Positions 1 through 9,304 of a stretch of 33,678 bases of DNA are shown in pieces; within the stretch, counting starts at the first letter, position 1; each line of letters opens with the position of its first letter. Location of the stretch: assembly GCA_937871165.1 (NCBI GenBank), contig CALMXK010000089.1, positions 1-33,678 on the forward strand. The letters are read 5' to 3'. A program made the translations under genes and the position numbers. Below the pieces are notes generated by a model that worked only from the letters and a program-made list of their open reading frames with translations, ran no database searches and was not told the origin of the DNA. Source of the stretch: an uncultured Actinomycetes bacterium. GTDB lineage: Bacteria; Actinomycetota; Thermoleophilia; Miltoncostaeales; Miltoncostaeaceae.

Positions 1-68
1 TTCAAGCAGAAGACGGCATACGAGATTCGCCTTAGTCTCGTGGGCTCGGAGATGTGTATAAGAGACAG
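1..68 (+). other. Nextera P7/i7 sequencing adapter
   Basis: Synthetic sequence, not genomic. It reads as the P7 flow-cell oligo (3-26), an 8-nt index TCGCCTTA (27-34), the Nextera read-2 arm (35-49) and the Tn5 mosaic end AGATGTGTATAAGAGACAG (50-68). Any open reading frame crossing it carries artefact peptides such as MCIRDR on the plus strand or LLYTSPSPRD on the minus strand. Genomic sequence begins at 69. Confidence 0.99.
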
Positions 69-286
69 ATGTCGGGCGACCAGCCATCAGGGTGCAACCG
101 TCCCAACGGCGTCTCTGGCATGTGACTGTGTGTGTTCGACCGAGTGTGCAGTATCCATCGAAGAACCAGCCTACCGGCAGGGTAGCGCGCATCGGCCCGG
201 TCCGAATAGTCCGCGGTTTGTCGCCCGCAGCCCGTTGCGGCCCGCCGCGTCCAGCATCGGCGCGGCTGGTTTGGCATGCTCACCCG
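69..286. other. Non-coding left edge
   Basis: Between the adapter and the first credible start codon I see no gene. The plus-strand frame of the HAD gene is open back to 92, but the upstream residues have no recognisable content and the phosphatase fold begins at the ATG at 287. The true upstream neighbour is cut off by the contig end. Confidence 0.6.
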
Positions 287-961
287 ATGCCGATCGACTC
301 ACAGCGCGTTCAAGTCATCCTCTTCGACATCGACGGAACACTGCGCGACACCGACGACGAGGTCCTCGTCAAGCTCGTGTCGCTTACGCAGGGCATGCTC
401 GGCACCGAACGCGCGACGCGGCTGATGCGGCGCGTCGTCATGCTGGCCGAGTCACCCACCCAAGTGGTGCTCGGAATTGCCGATCGACTGAACCTCGACG
501 GTCCGCTCAACCGCCTGATCGACTATCTGGCGCCCCACGGCCCGACACGGGCGATTCCGGGTGTGGTGGACATGGTCGGCGAGTTGCGCGTGCGCTACCG
601 GCTGGGTGTGGTGTCGGCCGGCCCGAAACGCGCCGTGGAGCGTTTTCTCGACGAACACGGCCTGCGCGATGCGATGGAGTTCGTCGCCGTCGGTGGGACG
701 TTCCGACGGACCAAACCCCATCCCATGCCGATCGTCGAGGCGGCACGGGCGCTCGGTGTGCCCGTCGAGTCGATCCTGATGGTGGGGGACACCACAGTGG
801 ACATGAAGGCCGGACGGGCCGCCGGGGCCCAGACCTTCGGTGTCACGAGTGGATTCGGACGCCGCCGCGATCTGACCCGCGAGCACGCCGGCGACATCGC
901 CGACAGCGCGGCGATCCTGCCCAGAGTCCTGGGGCACGTGGGCGGCGTCGAACCGATGTGA
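287..961 (+). CDS. HAD-superfamily phosphatase
   Basis: Predicted haloacid-dehalogenase-type hydrolase of 224 residues, most like the phosphoglycolate phosphatase / Gph-like subgroup that dephosphorylates small metabolites in the cytosol. All four HAD motifs are visible: motif I FDIDGT with nucleophile D14 and acid D16, motif II serine in VVSAGP, motif III lysine in RTKPHP, and motif IV acidic pair in GDTTVDM. A helical cap lies between motifs I and II. The frame is open upstream, but residues before the ATG at 287 look non-coding, and the nucleophile falls at the usual distance from this start. No convincing Shine-Dalgarno precedes it. The gene stands alone and converges on the giant repeat gene. 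The substrate cannot be named from sequence. Confidence 0.85.
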   Translation: MPIDSQRVQVILFDIDGTLRDTDDEVLVKLVSLTQGMLGTERATRLMRRVVMLAESPTQVVLGIADRLNLDGPLNRLIDYLAPHGPTRAIPGVVDMVGELRVRYRLGVVSAGPKRAVERFLDEHGLRDAMEFVAVGGTFRRTKPHPMPIVEAARALGVPVESILMVGDTTVDMKAGRAAGAQTFGVTSGFGRRRDLTREHAGDIADSAAILPRVLGHVGGVEPM

Positions 962-1165
962 CGGTGTCGCGCGGGCCGGGAAGTTCGTTGAGCTTCCCGA
1001 CCCACGTATCCGCCCTGCGACCCAGCAGGCGGAACCCGTGACCGAACTGTGCAGAGCACTGCCCGCGCACGTGGCTGGTCTGCGGTGACAGACAAAAGAG
1101 TGGCGGTCGGCGTCCTTGATACATCGCCAGTGACGGGCGTGCGACGCGATGGCGGGAACGTTGAA

Positions 1166-1190
1166 CGGCCGCACCGGACGGGTGCGGCCG
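1166..1190 (-). terminator. Hairpin after the giant repeat gene
   Basis: A perfect 10-bp inverted repeat (CGGCCGCACC / GGTGCGGCCG) with a 5-nt loop begins 12 nt past the stop codon of the DUF11 protein on the minus strand. The following T-run is weak, so this is a probable but not textbook intrinsic terminator. It lies in the 241-bp gap between two convergent genes, which otherwise holds nothing recognisable. Confidence 0.6.
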
Positions 1191-1202
1191 TCGCCGTGGC
1201 AA

Positions 1203-4200
1203 CTATCCGGTCACGATCGGGGTCCGCGGAGCCGCGCGGACGGCGAGCACCCGGATCGGGCGTTGTGCGGTCAGTGCGACCCGTGCGCCGTTGAGCGTTC
1301 CACGAACCGTGATTCGGCCCGATTTGCGGTGGCGGTCGACCTTGTAGACAACCTTGCGTGAGAACGTCTCGCCCGGTTTCAGGTCGACGGTCCAGCAGAT
1401 CTTCCCGCCGCTCAGCATGCCGCCCGCCATGGTGACCACCGAGACGTCGGATGGCACGACCTGACAGATCTTGACGTTGCGTGCGATGGTCGGCCCCGTG
1501 TTGGTGCCCGTGATGGTGAAGCCCGCACGCCTGCCGGCCCGGACCGTGGTGCGATCCGAGGTGAGCCCCAGTCGCACGTACACCGGTGCTGCCGGAAGGG
1601 CCGTACGTGTCGCATCGGAGCCGGTCACCGTCGTGGCGAACGGGGTCGATGCGCTGACGGTCGCAGTGTTGACGACTGCGCCGGCATCGAAGTCCGCCGC
1701 TTTGACGGTCACCGTGGCCGTTGAACACTCCATGGCCTCCCCGGGCTCCAGCGTGGCGGCCGGGCAGGTCAGCGGTCCGGTCATCGGATCGTTCAGGACG
1801 ATGTCGCTCAGCGACACGTTTCCGGTGTTGGTGACCGTGAAGGAGAAGGTCACGCTGTCGCCCACGTCCGCTCCGTTGCTGTCGGTGTCCGACAGCGTGG
1901 ACGCGGTCTTGTCGAGCGCGATCTGCGGTGTGCGCGAGAGTGCCCGCGTCACTTCGGCGGTGCTTGCGAGCGGCTGTCCCGACGGCGCGGCGGCGGTGGC
2001 CGAGGCGCTGTTCATCCGCAGCCCACCGTTCACGTCCGACTGCGCCAACGTGTAGGTGACGGGTGTGCAGGTCATCGAGCTGAAGGGGTCGATGGTGGAC
2101 GACGGACACGTCAAGGTGCCCAGGATGATGTCGGTCAGCTCAACGTTGGACAGCGTCACGTTGCCGTCGTTGAAGACCGTGAAGCTGTAGGTGATGGTGT
2201 CGCCGACGTCGACGCCGTTTGCGTCACCATCGTCGACCTGGCTCGCGGTCTTCGCCACGCGCATCAGCGGAGCGGCCGGCACGGGGGTGCTCGTCGCATC
2301 ACGTGCGGTGATGTCCGGTCCGAACGGCGGGGTGCCGGTCACGGTTGCCGCGCTGGCAGTGACGCCGTCATTCACATCGGTCTGGCTGAGCGGGTACACG
2401 ATCGGTGTGCACACCATGACGGCGCCGGGCGCGAGCTCGGTGGCCGGGCAGGTGAAGGTCCCGAGCAACGGGTCCGTGATGTCGACGCCCGTCAGCGTCA
2501 CGTTGCCGGTGTTGGTCACCGTGAGGCCGTAGCTGATGGTGTCGCCCGCGTCGATGCCGTTGCCGTCGACATCCACGATCGGGCCGGCGGTCTTGTCAAT
2601 CGTGATCGTGGCCGTACGTGGAATCGCGGTGCTGGTCGTGTCCGTCACCGTGATGGGCAACGCAGGGAGCGGGGGACTCGCCTGCACGGTTGCGCTGTTG
2701 TCACGCGTGCCGGCGTTGACGTCGATCTGCGTGAGCGTGTAGGTGACCGGGCCGCACACGATCGATGCGTTCGGCACCACGGGGGTCGCCGGGCAGGTGA
2801 CCGCGCCAACCAGCGGGTCGACCACGCTCACGTCCGACAGCGTCACGGTGCCGGTGTTGAGCACCGTGAACGTGTAGTCGATCGTGTCGCCCTCGTCCGG
2901 TCCGTTGCCGTCCAGATCGTTGACGGCGCTCGCGGACTTGGAGAGTTCCATCGCGGGTCCGGGGGTGATCGTGGTGGTTGTGCTGTCGCTCGCCGAAACG
3001 TCCACGCCGGCAGGGGAGGTGCCGGTGACGGTGACGTTGTTGGTCCGCTCGCCGCTGTCGACGTCGGGCTGGGTGAGCACATAGTCGGCTGCGCTGCAGC
3101 TGGTCGATGCGCCTGCGGCCAACGTGGTGGCCGCACAGCTGACCGTGCCGAGCAGCGGATCGGACACGCTGATCCCGGTGAGCGACACGTTGCCGGTGTT
3201 GGTGACGGTGAAGGCGTAGGTGATCGTGTCGCCGGCGTCACGGCCGTTGGTGTCGGGGTCGGCAATCGACGCCACCGACTTGGCAACGCTGATCGCCGGG
3301 ACCTGGTTGACGGCCGTGGAGGTGTCGTCCATGGACGTGACGTTCGCTCCGGACGGCGGGGTGCCCGTCGCCGTGGCGACGTTGTCGACCTTGCCGTTGT
3401 CCACGTTGGCCGGGGTGATGATGTAGACGGCGTCGCTGCACAGCACGGTTGCGCCGGGAGCGAGCGGACCGGCGGGGCACGTGACCGTGCCGGCCGTCGG
3501 GTCGCTGACCGTGACCGGATCAAGCGTGACGTTGCCGGTGTTCTTGATGGCGAAGGAGTATGTGATGGTGTCGCCGGCGTCCTGTCCGTTGCCGTCGACG
3601 TCCGTGATGGCGCCCGCAGTCTTCGTCAGCTCAAGTGCCGGCATCCGGCTGATGGCGTTCGAGGTCGAGTCGTCGGCGAAGAATGCACCGCCCGCGGCAT
3701 TCGGCGGCGTGGCATCCACGCGGGCGTAGTTGTCGAACGTGCCGGCGTCCACGTCTGCCTGCGTGAGTGTGTAGTTGATCGAGGTGCAGGTCATCGACGC
3801 GCCCGGGAGGAGCGTGGCCCGTGGACATGTGACGGTTCCGAGTTTCGGATCGCTCACCGCCAGCCCGGTGAGTGTCACGTTGCCGGTGTTGGTCACCACG
3901 AAGCCGTAGGTGATGCGGTCGCCGGCGTCCTGGCCGTTGACATCGACGTCGAGGATCGCCGAGGCGGTCTTGTCGATGGTGAGACCGGTGGACTGGCTGA
4001 GCGTGACGTCGGCGGTCGCCCGGCGTGTGATGGCCGGGCCACTCGGTGGCGTCGCCGTCGCGGTCGCGGTGTTGGTGCGAACACCCGCGTCGACGTCGGT
4101 CTGGGTAAGGGCGTAGACCGGCGCGGTGCAGGTCATCGAGGCGCCCGGTGCGAGCGACGTTCTCGGGCAGCTGACCGTTCCGAGCAGCGGGTCGCTGAGT

Positions 4201-7200
4201 GCGATCGCCGACAGGGTGACGTTGCCGGTGTTCTTGACGACGAAGGTGTAGGTCACCTGGTCGCCGACGTCGTGGCCGTTGACATCCAGGTCGTTGACCG
4301 GGCTCGCCGTCTTGGTCAGCGTGAGGTTCGGGCCTGAGACGATGGCCGTGCTGGTGGAGTCGCTCGCGCTGACGGCCGTGCCGGTGGGCGAGGACCCTCC
4401 GGCAAACGCGGTGTTGTTGACCGCGCCGGCGTCGACGTCCGCTTGTGTGAGGGTGTACGCGGCGGCGGTACAGGTCATCGACGCGCCGGCTGTGAGACTC
4501 GTTGCCGGACAGGTGACCGTACCGATCTTGGCGTCGCTCACACCAACGGCGCCGAGCGTCACATTGCCCGTGTTGGTCACGATGAAGGTGTACGTGATGG
4601 TGTCGCCCGCGTCACGGCCGTTGCCGTCGAGATCCGCCACGGCGCCCGCCTGCTTGTCCACGGCGATCGCCGGCGACGATGCGATGGTGGTCGTCGTCGA
4701 GTCGACGTTGGTGACGGCCTGCCCAGTCGGGGGCGTCATTTCGACGGATGCCATGTTGGTAAGCGCTCCGGCGTCGACCTCCTCCTGGGTGAGTGTGTGA
4801 GCGACCGCCGCGCACGACACCGAGGCGCCCGGTGCGAGCGGCGTGGTGGGGCAGGTGACGGCGCTGAACATCGGGTCGGTGACCGTGGCGGCGCTCAGCG
4901 TGACGTTGCCGGTGTTCTTGATGACGAAGGTGTAGGTGATGCGGTCGCCGGCATCCGGGCCGTTGGCGTCCAGATCAGCGATCGCGCTCGCCTGCTTGTC
5001 GATGGTGACCGAGGGTGTCGACGGAATGGTCGTGGTGGTGCTGTCGGAGTCGCTCACCGCGGCGCCCGTCGGGGAGTTTCCTCCCGCAGTCGCGGTATTT
5101 GCGAGGGTGCCGGAGTTGACGACCGCCTGTGTCAGCGTCGAGACGAGCGACGTGCAGGTCATGACCTCACCGGGAAGCAGTGTGGTCTTGGGGCACGTGA
5201 CGGCGCCGAGCGTGGGGTCGGTGACCGAGACGCCGGTCAACGTGACCGTGCCGGTGTTGGTGACGGTGAATCCGAAGGTGACGGTGTCGCCGGCGTCGGG
5301 ACCGTTGGCGTCCAGATCGGCGATTGCGCTCGCCGTCTTGTCGATTGCGATCGACGGGGTCCCGGTGATCGTGGTGATCGTGGAGTCGGTGTCGCTCACG
5401 TTGGCGCCGCTCGGCGGTGTGCCGGTGACGCTCGCCGTGTTCGTCCGCGAGCCGGTGTTCACATCACCCTGCACGAGGGTGTAGTCGACCGGGGTGCACG
5501 TCATCGACTCGCCCGCGTCAAGCGACGTGTCCGGGCAGGTGACCGCGCCGAGCAGCACGTCGGTGACGGCGACACCGGTGACGGTCACGTTGCCGGTGTT
5601 GGTGACGGTGAATCCATACGTGATGGTGTCGCCCGCGTCCTGGCCGTTGCCGTCCAGGTCGGTCACCGCGCCGGCCGTTTTGTCCACTGTGATTCCCGGG
5701 GTCCGCGTGATCGGTGTGGACGTCGTGTCGGTGTCCTCGACGGTCGTTGCGCCATTCTTGCCGCTGGCCGTGGCGGAGTTGTCCACGCGGCCACGGTTGA
5801 GGTCGGCCGTGGTCAGCGTGTAGGCGGGGGCGGTACAGGTGACCGACTCACCCGGCTGCAAGACCCCACCCGTGCAGGTGATCGTGATGGACGGCGTCGC
5901 TGACGCCAGCATGGCATCGGCCACCGCGATGGTGCTCAGGTTCGATCCGCCGGTGTTGGTGACGACGAAGGTGTAGGTGATCTGATCGCCGGGATCAGGG
6001 CCGTTGGCGTCGACATCGTCGATTGCCGACGCCTGCTTGTCCACCGAGATGTTGGGGGTCGGCGTGATGGAGGTCGTCGTCGAATCGGTGCCGGTGACCG
6101 GGCTTCCCGACGGCGGCGTGCCTGTGGTGGACGCATCGTTGGTCACGTATCCGGTGGTCACATCGGCGGCGAGGATCGTGTAGGTCACCGGCGTACAGGT
6201 CATCGATTCGCCGGCGGCAAGGGTTGTTTTGGGGCAGGTGACCGTGCCCACCTTCGGATCGCTGACAGCGACCGATGCGAGCGTGGTCGTGCCGGTGTTG
6301 GTGACGGTGAACGAGTACTGGATCGTGTCGCCGGCATCCGAGCCGTTGGAGTCCAAATCGTTGATTGAACCGGCGCTCTTGTCGAGGGCGATGCCCGGCA
6401 CGGGGATGATCGGTGTGCTCGTGGTATCGGTGTTTGCCACCGCGCTTCCCACCGGCGGACGGCCGCTCACGGTGGCGGTGTTGTTTCGCACTCGCGCGGT
6501 GACGTCCGCCGCAGTGATGGTGTAGACGATCGGTGTGCAGGCCGACGTCTGGCCGGGCGCGAGGGTGGTCGTGGGACAGGTGATGGTGCCAAGCAGCGGG
6601 TCGGTGACGGCGACGGCGGTCAAGGTGACGTTGCCGGTGTTCGTGACACTGAAGGCGTAGGTGATGGTGTCGCCGACGTCGGGACCGTTGCCGTCGAGGT
6701 CCCTGATGGAGCTCGCGGTCTTGTCGACGCTGATGGACGGGTTTGATGCGACGGGCACCGTGTTGAGATCGGTGCCGGTCACCGCGGGACCGGTGGGCGG
6801 CGTGCCGGTTGCCGTGGCGGTGTTGGTCACCGCGCCGGCGTCGACGTCGGCCTGGGTCATCGTGTACGGACCCGATGCGGTGCAGGTCATCGACGCACCG
6901 ATCGCCAAGGCGGATGTCGGGCAGCTGATCGTGACGGCGGGGGAGGCGCCCGCGAGCTTCGGGTCGCTGACGGAGACGCTCGTGAGCGGGGCTCCTCCCG
7001 TGTTGGTGACGACGAACGTGTAGGTGACCCGGTCGCCGACATCGGTGCCGTTGCCGTCCACGTCGGTGACGGCTCCGGCTTGCTTGTCCACGCTGACGGC
7101 CGCCGGTTTGGCGGTGTTCGTGAATGTGCACGTGATGTTCTGCTGCTGAGCGTTCGTGCCGCTGGAGCGGGGGATGGACACACTCGTTGTGGTCCCGGTG

Positions 7201-8738
7201 CCCGAGAGCACGGTGGCGCCGGTGCCGTCCACGCAGCGGGAGGTGCTGGTGTAGGCGTAGGTGTTTCCGGTGGTGGCCGATTCACTCAGCGTGAGGGGAA
7301 TGGCCGCGGCGGCCACGTCGGCGGCCACGCTGATGGCCGGGGTGCCGAAGATGGCCTCGTGAAAGAGCGTCTGGGTGCCGGTGGTGCCACCGTCGCCGAT
7401 CGCCGTCGCCTTCGTCGCGCCGTTGATCGCCAGGTTGAAGGTGTCGGACCCGCCGTTCACCAGGGTCTTTTCGACCGTGACGGTCGGCATCATCGCGATC
7501 ATGGAGTCCTCGACCTCGCCGGAGTCGGCGCGACCGGTGGCTGCCTGTGCGTGTGCACTGTTGTAACTGAGCCGCAGGCGGGTGTACAGGCGTCCCGCCG
7601 CGGTCGCGGTCGGGACGTTCCACGTCAGGGGCGCGCTGGACGCACCCGGCGCTGCCGTGGCGCATGCCATCTCGGCGGCGTCGAACGCGCCGCTGCGATC
7701 GAAGTCGATCCAGCCGCACAGGCGAGCGGCTGCGCTGAGACCGCTGACCGGTACGTCCACGCTGTAGGTGGATCCCGCCATTGCGGTGGTCAATGTGGGC
7801 CAGGTGGTCAGTGCGTCTTCGTCCGCGCCGTCGCCATTCGGCGGGTTCGGATTGCCTGCCGCGGCGACTGCGGCTGCTGCCGTGGTGGGGTTCGCGGCGG
7901 TCGTCGCGTCCTCGTCGATGGTCGCTCCGAGCGTCAGGTCGCTGATGTCGTGGGTCGGCGCCTGGGTTCCGTCATAGCTCGCCGGGGCGTCGCCCTGGTC
8001 CTGGGGGATCGTGACCGTCAGGTTGAACGCGTCGGCATTGGCCGAGACGACGGTGAGGGATCCGGACTTCACCATCAACCGAATGTTCATGGTGAACCTG
8101 AGCGACGTCACCGTGCCGTTGACCTTGAAGGATCCGCACCCGGACGTGGCTGCCGCGATCCCGACAGTGGCGCAGCTGGTGTTGACGCTGTCGTTGATGA
8201 CGCGGAAATCGTTGCCGACGGTCTGGAGGTTGGTGGAACCGGGGAGTGCCGGGCCAAGTGTCGCACCGGCGGGTGTGCTGGCGATGCTGCCCGCGGCTGA
8301 GAACAGGATCGCGTTGCTGCCGGAGACCAGTGCGGCTCCGAGTCCGGCGATGTGCAGCGTGGGGTTGCGGACCGGTTGGCTGAACGTCAACGTGACCGTC
8401 CCGAGGCCACTGCAGATCTTGGTCGCGCCCGCTGAAACGGTTCCACAGCTTGCGGCGCTGACCAGGGGCCGCAGCGAAACGGTGGTCGCATTGATCTGGG
8501 GGCTGAAGTTGGCGTTCACCGCGCCGCGTGCCGAAAGGGCTTCGGCCGGTGAGGAGATCGTCGTCGCACCGGTGGCGGTGGCGGTGACGGTTGCGCCACT
8601 TGGCAGGACGATGGTGGTGCCCGGAGTCGTCGGGGTCACCGACCCCAGGTCGAAGGCGTTTGCCTGCGCAACGACGGCACCGGAGACGATGGCTGCCGCG
8701 GCAAGTGCGTGGCGGACGGTGCGGTGTGGACTGCTCAT
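1203..8738 (-). CDS. Giant secreted DUF11-repeat protein
   Basis: A 2511-residue exported protein, probably a cell-surface or matrix adhesin-like stalk. Domains in order: signal peptide (about 1-28, ending near AQANA); a beta-rich N-terminal region (about 30-245) resembling the non-repetitive part of CshA-type adhesins; a GEVED-type domain (about 246-412) ending in the signature GEVED; a linker module with Cys and Thr (about 413-544); sixteen consecutive DUF11-type modules of about 114 residues (545-2384); and a divergent final DUF11-like module (2385-2511). Each repeat has a D-x-D-x-N-G-x-D-x-G-D loop, a VTNTGNVTL strand and usually a CP...C cysteine pair. There is no LPxTG motif and no C-terminal membrane helix, so attachment is unexplained. 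The start overlaps the upstream lipoprotein stop as ATGA. The role in adhesion is inference from domain families. Confidence 0.9.
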   Translation of the reverse strand: MSSPHRTVRHALAAAAIVSGAVVAQANAFDLGSVTPTTPGTTIVLPSGATVTATATGATTISSPAEALSARGAVNANFSPQINATTVSLRPLVSAASCGTVSAGATKICSGLGTVTLTFSQPVRNPTLHIAGLGAALVSGSNAILFSAAGSIASTPAGATLGPALPGSTNLQTVGNDFRVINDSVNTSCATVGIAAATSGCGSFKVNGTVTSLRFTMNIRLMVKSGSLTVVSANADAFNLTVTIPQDQGDAPASYDGTQAPTHDISDLTLGATIDEDATTAANPTTAAAAVAAAGNPNPPNGDGADEDALTTWPTLTTAMAGSTYSVDVPVSGLSAAARLCGWIDFDRSGAFDAAEMACATAAPGASSAPLTWNVPTATAAGRLYTRLRLSYNSAHAQAATGRADSGEVEDSMIAMMPTVTVEKTLVNGGSDTFNLAINGATKATAIGDGGTTGTQTLFHEAIFGTPAISVAADVAAAAIPLTLSESATTGNTYAYTSTSRCVDGTGATVLSGTGTTTSVSIPRSSGTNAQQQNITCTFTNTAKPAAVSVDKQAGAVTDVDGNGTDVGDRVTYTFVVTNTGGAPLTSVSVSDPKLAGASPAVTISCPTSALAIGASMTCTASGPYTMTQADVDAGAVTNTATATGTPPTGPAVTGTDLNTVPVASNPSISVDKTASSIRDLDGNGPDVGDTITYAFSVTNTGNVTLTAVAVTDPLLGTITCPTTTLAPGQTSACTPIVYTITAADVTARVRNNTATVSGRPPVGSAVANTDTTSTPIIPVPGIALDKSAGSINDLDSNGSDAGDTIQYSFTVTNTGTTTLASVAVSDPKVGTVTCPKTTLAAGESMTCTPVTYTILAADVTTGYVTNDASTTGTPPSGSPVTGTDSTTTSITPTPNISVDKQASAIDDVDANGPDPGDQITYTFVVTNTGGSNLSTIAVADAMLASATPSITITCTGGVLQPGESVTCTAPAYTLTTADLNRGRVDNSATASGKNGATTVEDTDTTSTPITRTPGITVDKTAGAVTDLDGNGQDAGDTITYGFTVTNTGNVTVTGVAVTDVLLGAVTCPDTSLDAGESMTCTPVDYTLVQGDVNTGSRTNTASVTGTPPSGANVSDTDSTITTITGTPSIAIDKTASAIADLDANGPDAGDTVTFGFTVTNTGTVTLTGVSVTDPTLGAVTCPKTTLLPGEVMTCTSLVSTLTQAVVNSGTLANTATAGGNSPTGAAVSDSDSTTTTIPSTPSVTIDKQASAIADLDANGPDAGDRITYTFVIKNTGNVTLSAATVTDPMFSAVTCPTTPLAPGASVSCAAVAHTLTQEEVDAGALTNMASVEMTPPTGQAVTNVDSTTTTIASSPAIAVDKQAGAVADLDGNGRDAGDTITYTFIVTNTGNVTLGAVGVSDAKIGTVTCPATSLTAGASMTCTAAAYTLTQADVDAGAVNNTAFAGGSSPTGTAVSASDSTSTAIVSGPNLTLTKTASPVNDLDVNGHDVGDQVTYTFVVKNTGNVTLSAIALSDPLLGTVSCPRTSLAPGASMTCTAPVYALTQTDVDAGVRTNTATATATPPSGPAITRRATADVTLSQSTGLTIDKTASAILDVDVNGQDAGDRITYGFVVTNTGNVTLTGLAVSDPKLGTVTCPRATLLPGASMTCTSINYTLTQADVDAGTFDNYARVDATPPNAAGGAFFADDSTSNAISRMPALELTKTAGAITDVDGNGQDAGDTITYSFAIKNTGNVTLDPVTVSDPTAGTVTCPAGPLAPGATVLCSDAVYIITPANVDNGKVDNVATATGTPPSGANVTSMDDTSTAVNQVPAISVAKSVASIADPDTNGRDAGDTITYAFTVTNTGNVSLTGISVSDPLLGTVSCAATTLAAGASTSCSAADYVLTQPDVDSGERTNNVTVTGTSPAGVDVSASDSTTTTITPGPAMELSKSASAVNDLDGNGPDEGDTIDYTFTVLNTGTVTLSDVSVVDPLVGAVTCPATPVVPNASIVCGPVTYTLTQIDVNAGTRDNSATVQASPPLPALPITVTDTTSTAIPRTATITIDKTAGPIVDVDGNGIDAGDTISYGLTVTNTGNVTLTGVDITDPLLGTFTCPATELAPGAVMVCTPIVYPLSQTDVNDGVTASAATVTGTPPFGPDITARDATSTPVPAAPLMRVAKTASQVDDGDANGVDVGDTITYSFTVFNDGNVTLSNVELTDIILGTLTCPSSTIDPFSSMTCTPVTYTLAQSDVNGGLRMNSASATAAAPSGQPLASTAEVTRALSRTPQIALDKTASTLSDTDSNGADVGDSVTFSFTVTNTGNVSLSDIVLNDPMTGPLTCPAATLEPGEAMECSTATVTVKAADFDAGAVVNTATVSASTPFATTVTGSDATRTALPAAPVYVRLGLTSDRTTVRAGRRAGFTITGTNTGPTIARNVKICQVVPSDVSVVTMAGGMLSGGKICWTVDLKPGETFSRKVVYKVDRHRKSGRITVRGTLNGARVALTAQRPIRVLAVRAAPRTPIVTG
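1587..7106 (-). repeat. Sixteen tandem 342-bp coding repeats
   Basis: Within the giant gene, a unit of about 342 bp (114 codons) recurs head to tail sixteen times. Phrases such as CACGTTGCCGGTGTTGGT on the plus strand recur at that period. Two units (the first and the fourth from the N terminus) are a few codons longer. Units are diverged rather than identical, so the array is old or under selection, but short-read assemblies can still mis-count such repeats. Confidence 0.9.
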
Positions 8739-9199
8739 GATCGTGTTGCTCCGGGTTGGCCCTCGCGCTCGGCGAAGACTGTGCAGGTGGACGTTGCGCT
8801 CGACACTGATGCGGTCGCGGTCCAGGGACGCCGCTCATGCGGCTTGAGGGCGTGTACGACCGTGACGGCGCGTGCCATCACGTCGGATCGGTCGTTGATC
8901 CAACTGACCGTGATCGCATAGTCGGTCGTCTCATCCGTGCTGTTGGTGACGACGCCTCGTGCGGTGGCTTCGCCGCGCGTGGTTGGGCATTCGTCCAGTT
9001 GCACGTCGGCGCGAGCACCGATCGGGTCGTGCAGCGTGGGTGTCTCCGGCAGGCGTGTCGGGCTGACGTACTCCGCCTGTACGGCGCCGGATCCGTCCGT
9101 GCGAACGGACGGCGGCGTGCCCGCATCGCCGCAGCCCAGGGCAAGGGCGCTCAAGGCAGCACAGAGTGCTGTGACGATTCGTTTCGGCAACGCAGTCAC
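8735..9199 (-). CDS. Predicted lipoprotein, FxLYD-like
   Basis: A 154-residue exported protein with a lipoprotein signal: positive residues, a hydrophobic stretch rich in Ala and Leu, then the lipobox ALGC with the lipidated cysteine at 23. The rest looks like one small beta-sandwich (GVVTNSTDETTDY, then WINDRSDVMARAVTVVHALKPHE), a pattern seen in FxLYD-type extracellular domains. The start is the GTG at 9199, chosen because GGAGGGG lies 7 nt upstream; an in-frame start at 9241 would put that ribosome site inside the gene. Its TGA overlaps the ATG of the giant protein, so the two are translationally coupled, and a shared job at the cell surface is likely. Exact function is unknown. Confidence 0.75.
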   Translation of the reverse strand: MTALPKRIVTALCAALSALALGCGDAGTPPSVRTDGSGAVQAEYVSPTRLPETPTLHDPIGARADVQLDECPTTRGEATARGVVTNSTDETTDYAITVSWINDRSDVMARAVTVVHALKPHERRPWTATASVSSATSTCTVFAEREGQPGATRS

Positions 9200-9275
9200 G
9201 ATGGAACCCCTCCATTTGGGAGGCTGGCCTACAGGGGTCAACTGGAGGGGCCTATCGGCAGCGACTCACGAAGTC

Positions 9276-9304
9276 TTTATCGGGAATCGCTTCCGCGGAA
9301 ACAA
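9276..9304 (-). promoter_or_regulatory. Possible promoter for the lipoprotein operon
   Basis: On the minus strand, TTGTTT (9299-9304) and GATAAA (9276-9281) are separated by 17 nt, a spacing right for a primary-sigma promoter. Transcription would start near 9269, giving a leader of about 70 nt before the GTG at 9199. The match is moderate and found by eye. Confidence 0.4.

Noticed and set aside
32..283. Small minus-strand protein at the left edge
   Set aside because: Its C-terminal residues LLYTSPSPRD are translated adapter.
4443..5903. Long plus-strand open frame of 486 codons
   Set aside because: It is antisense to the DUF11 repeats; GC-rich tandem repeats keep other frames open. Composition is Arg/Gly/Val-rich with no domain.
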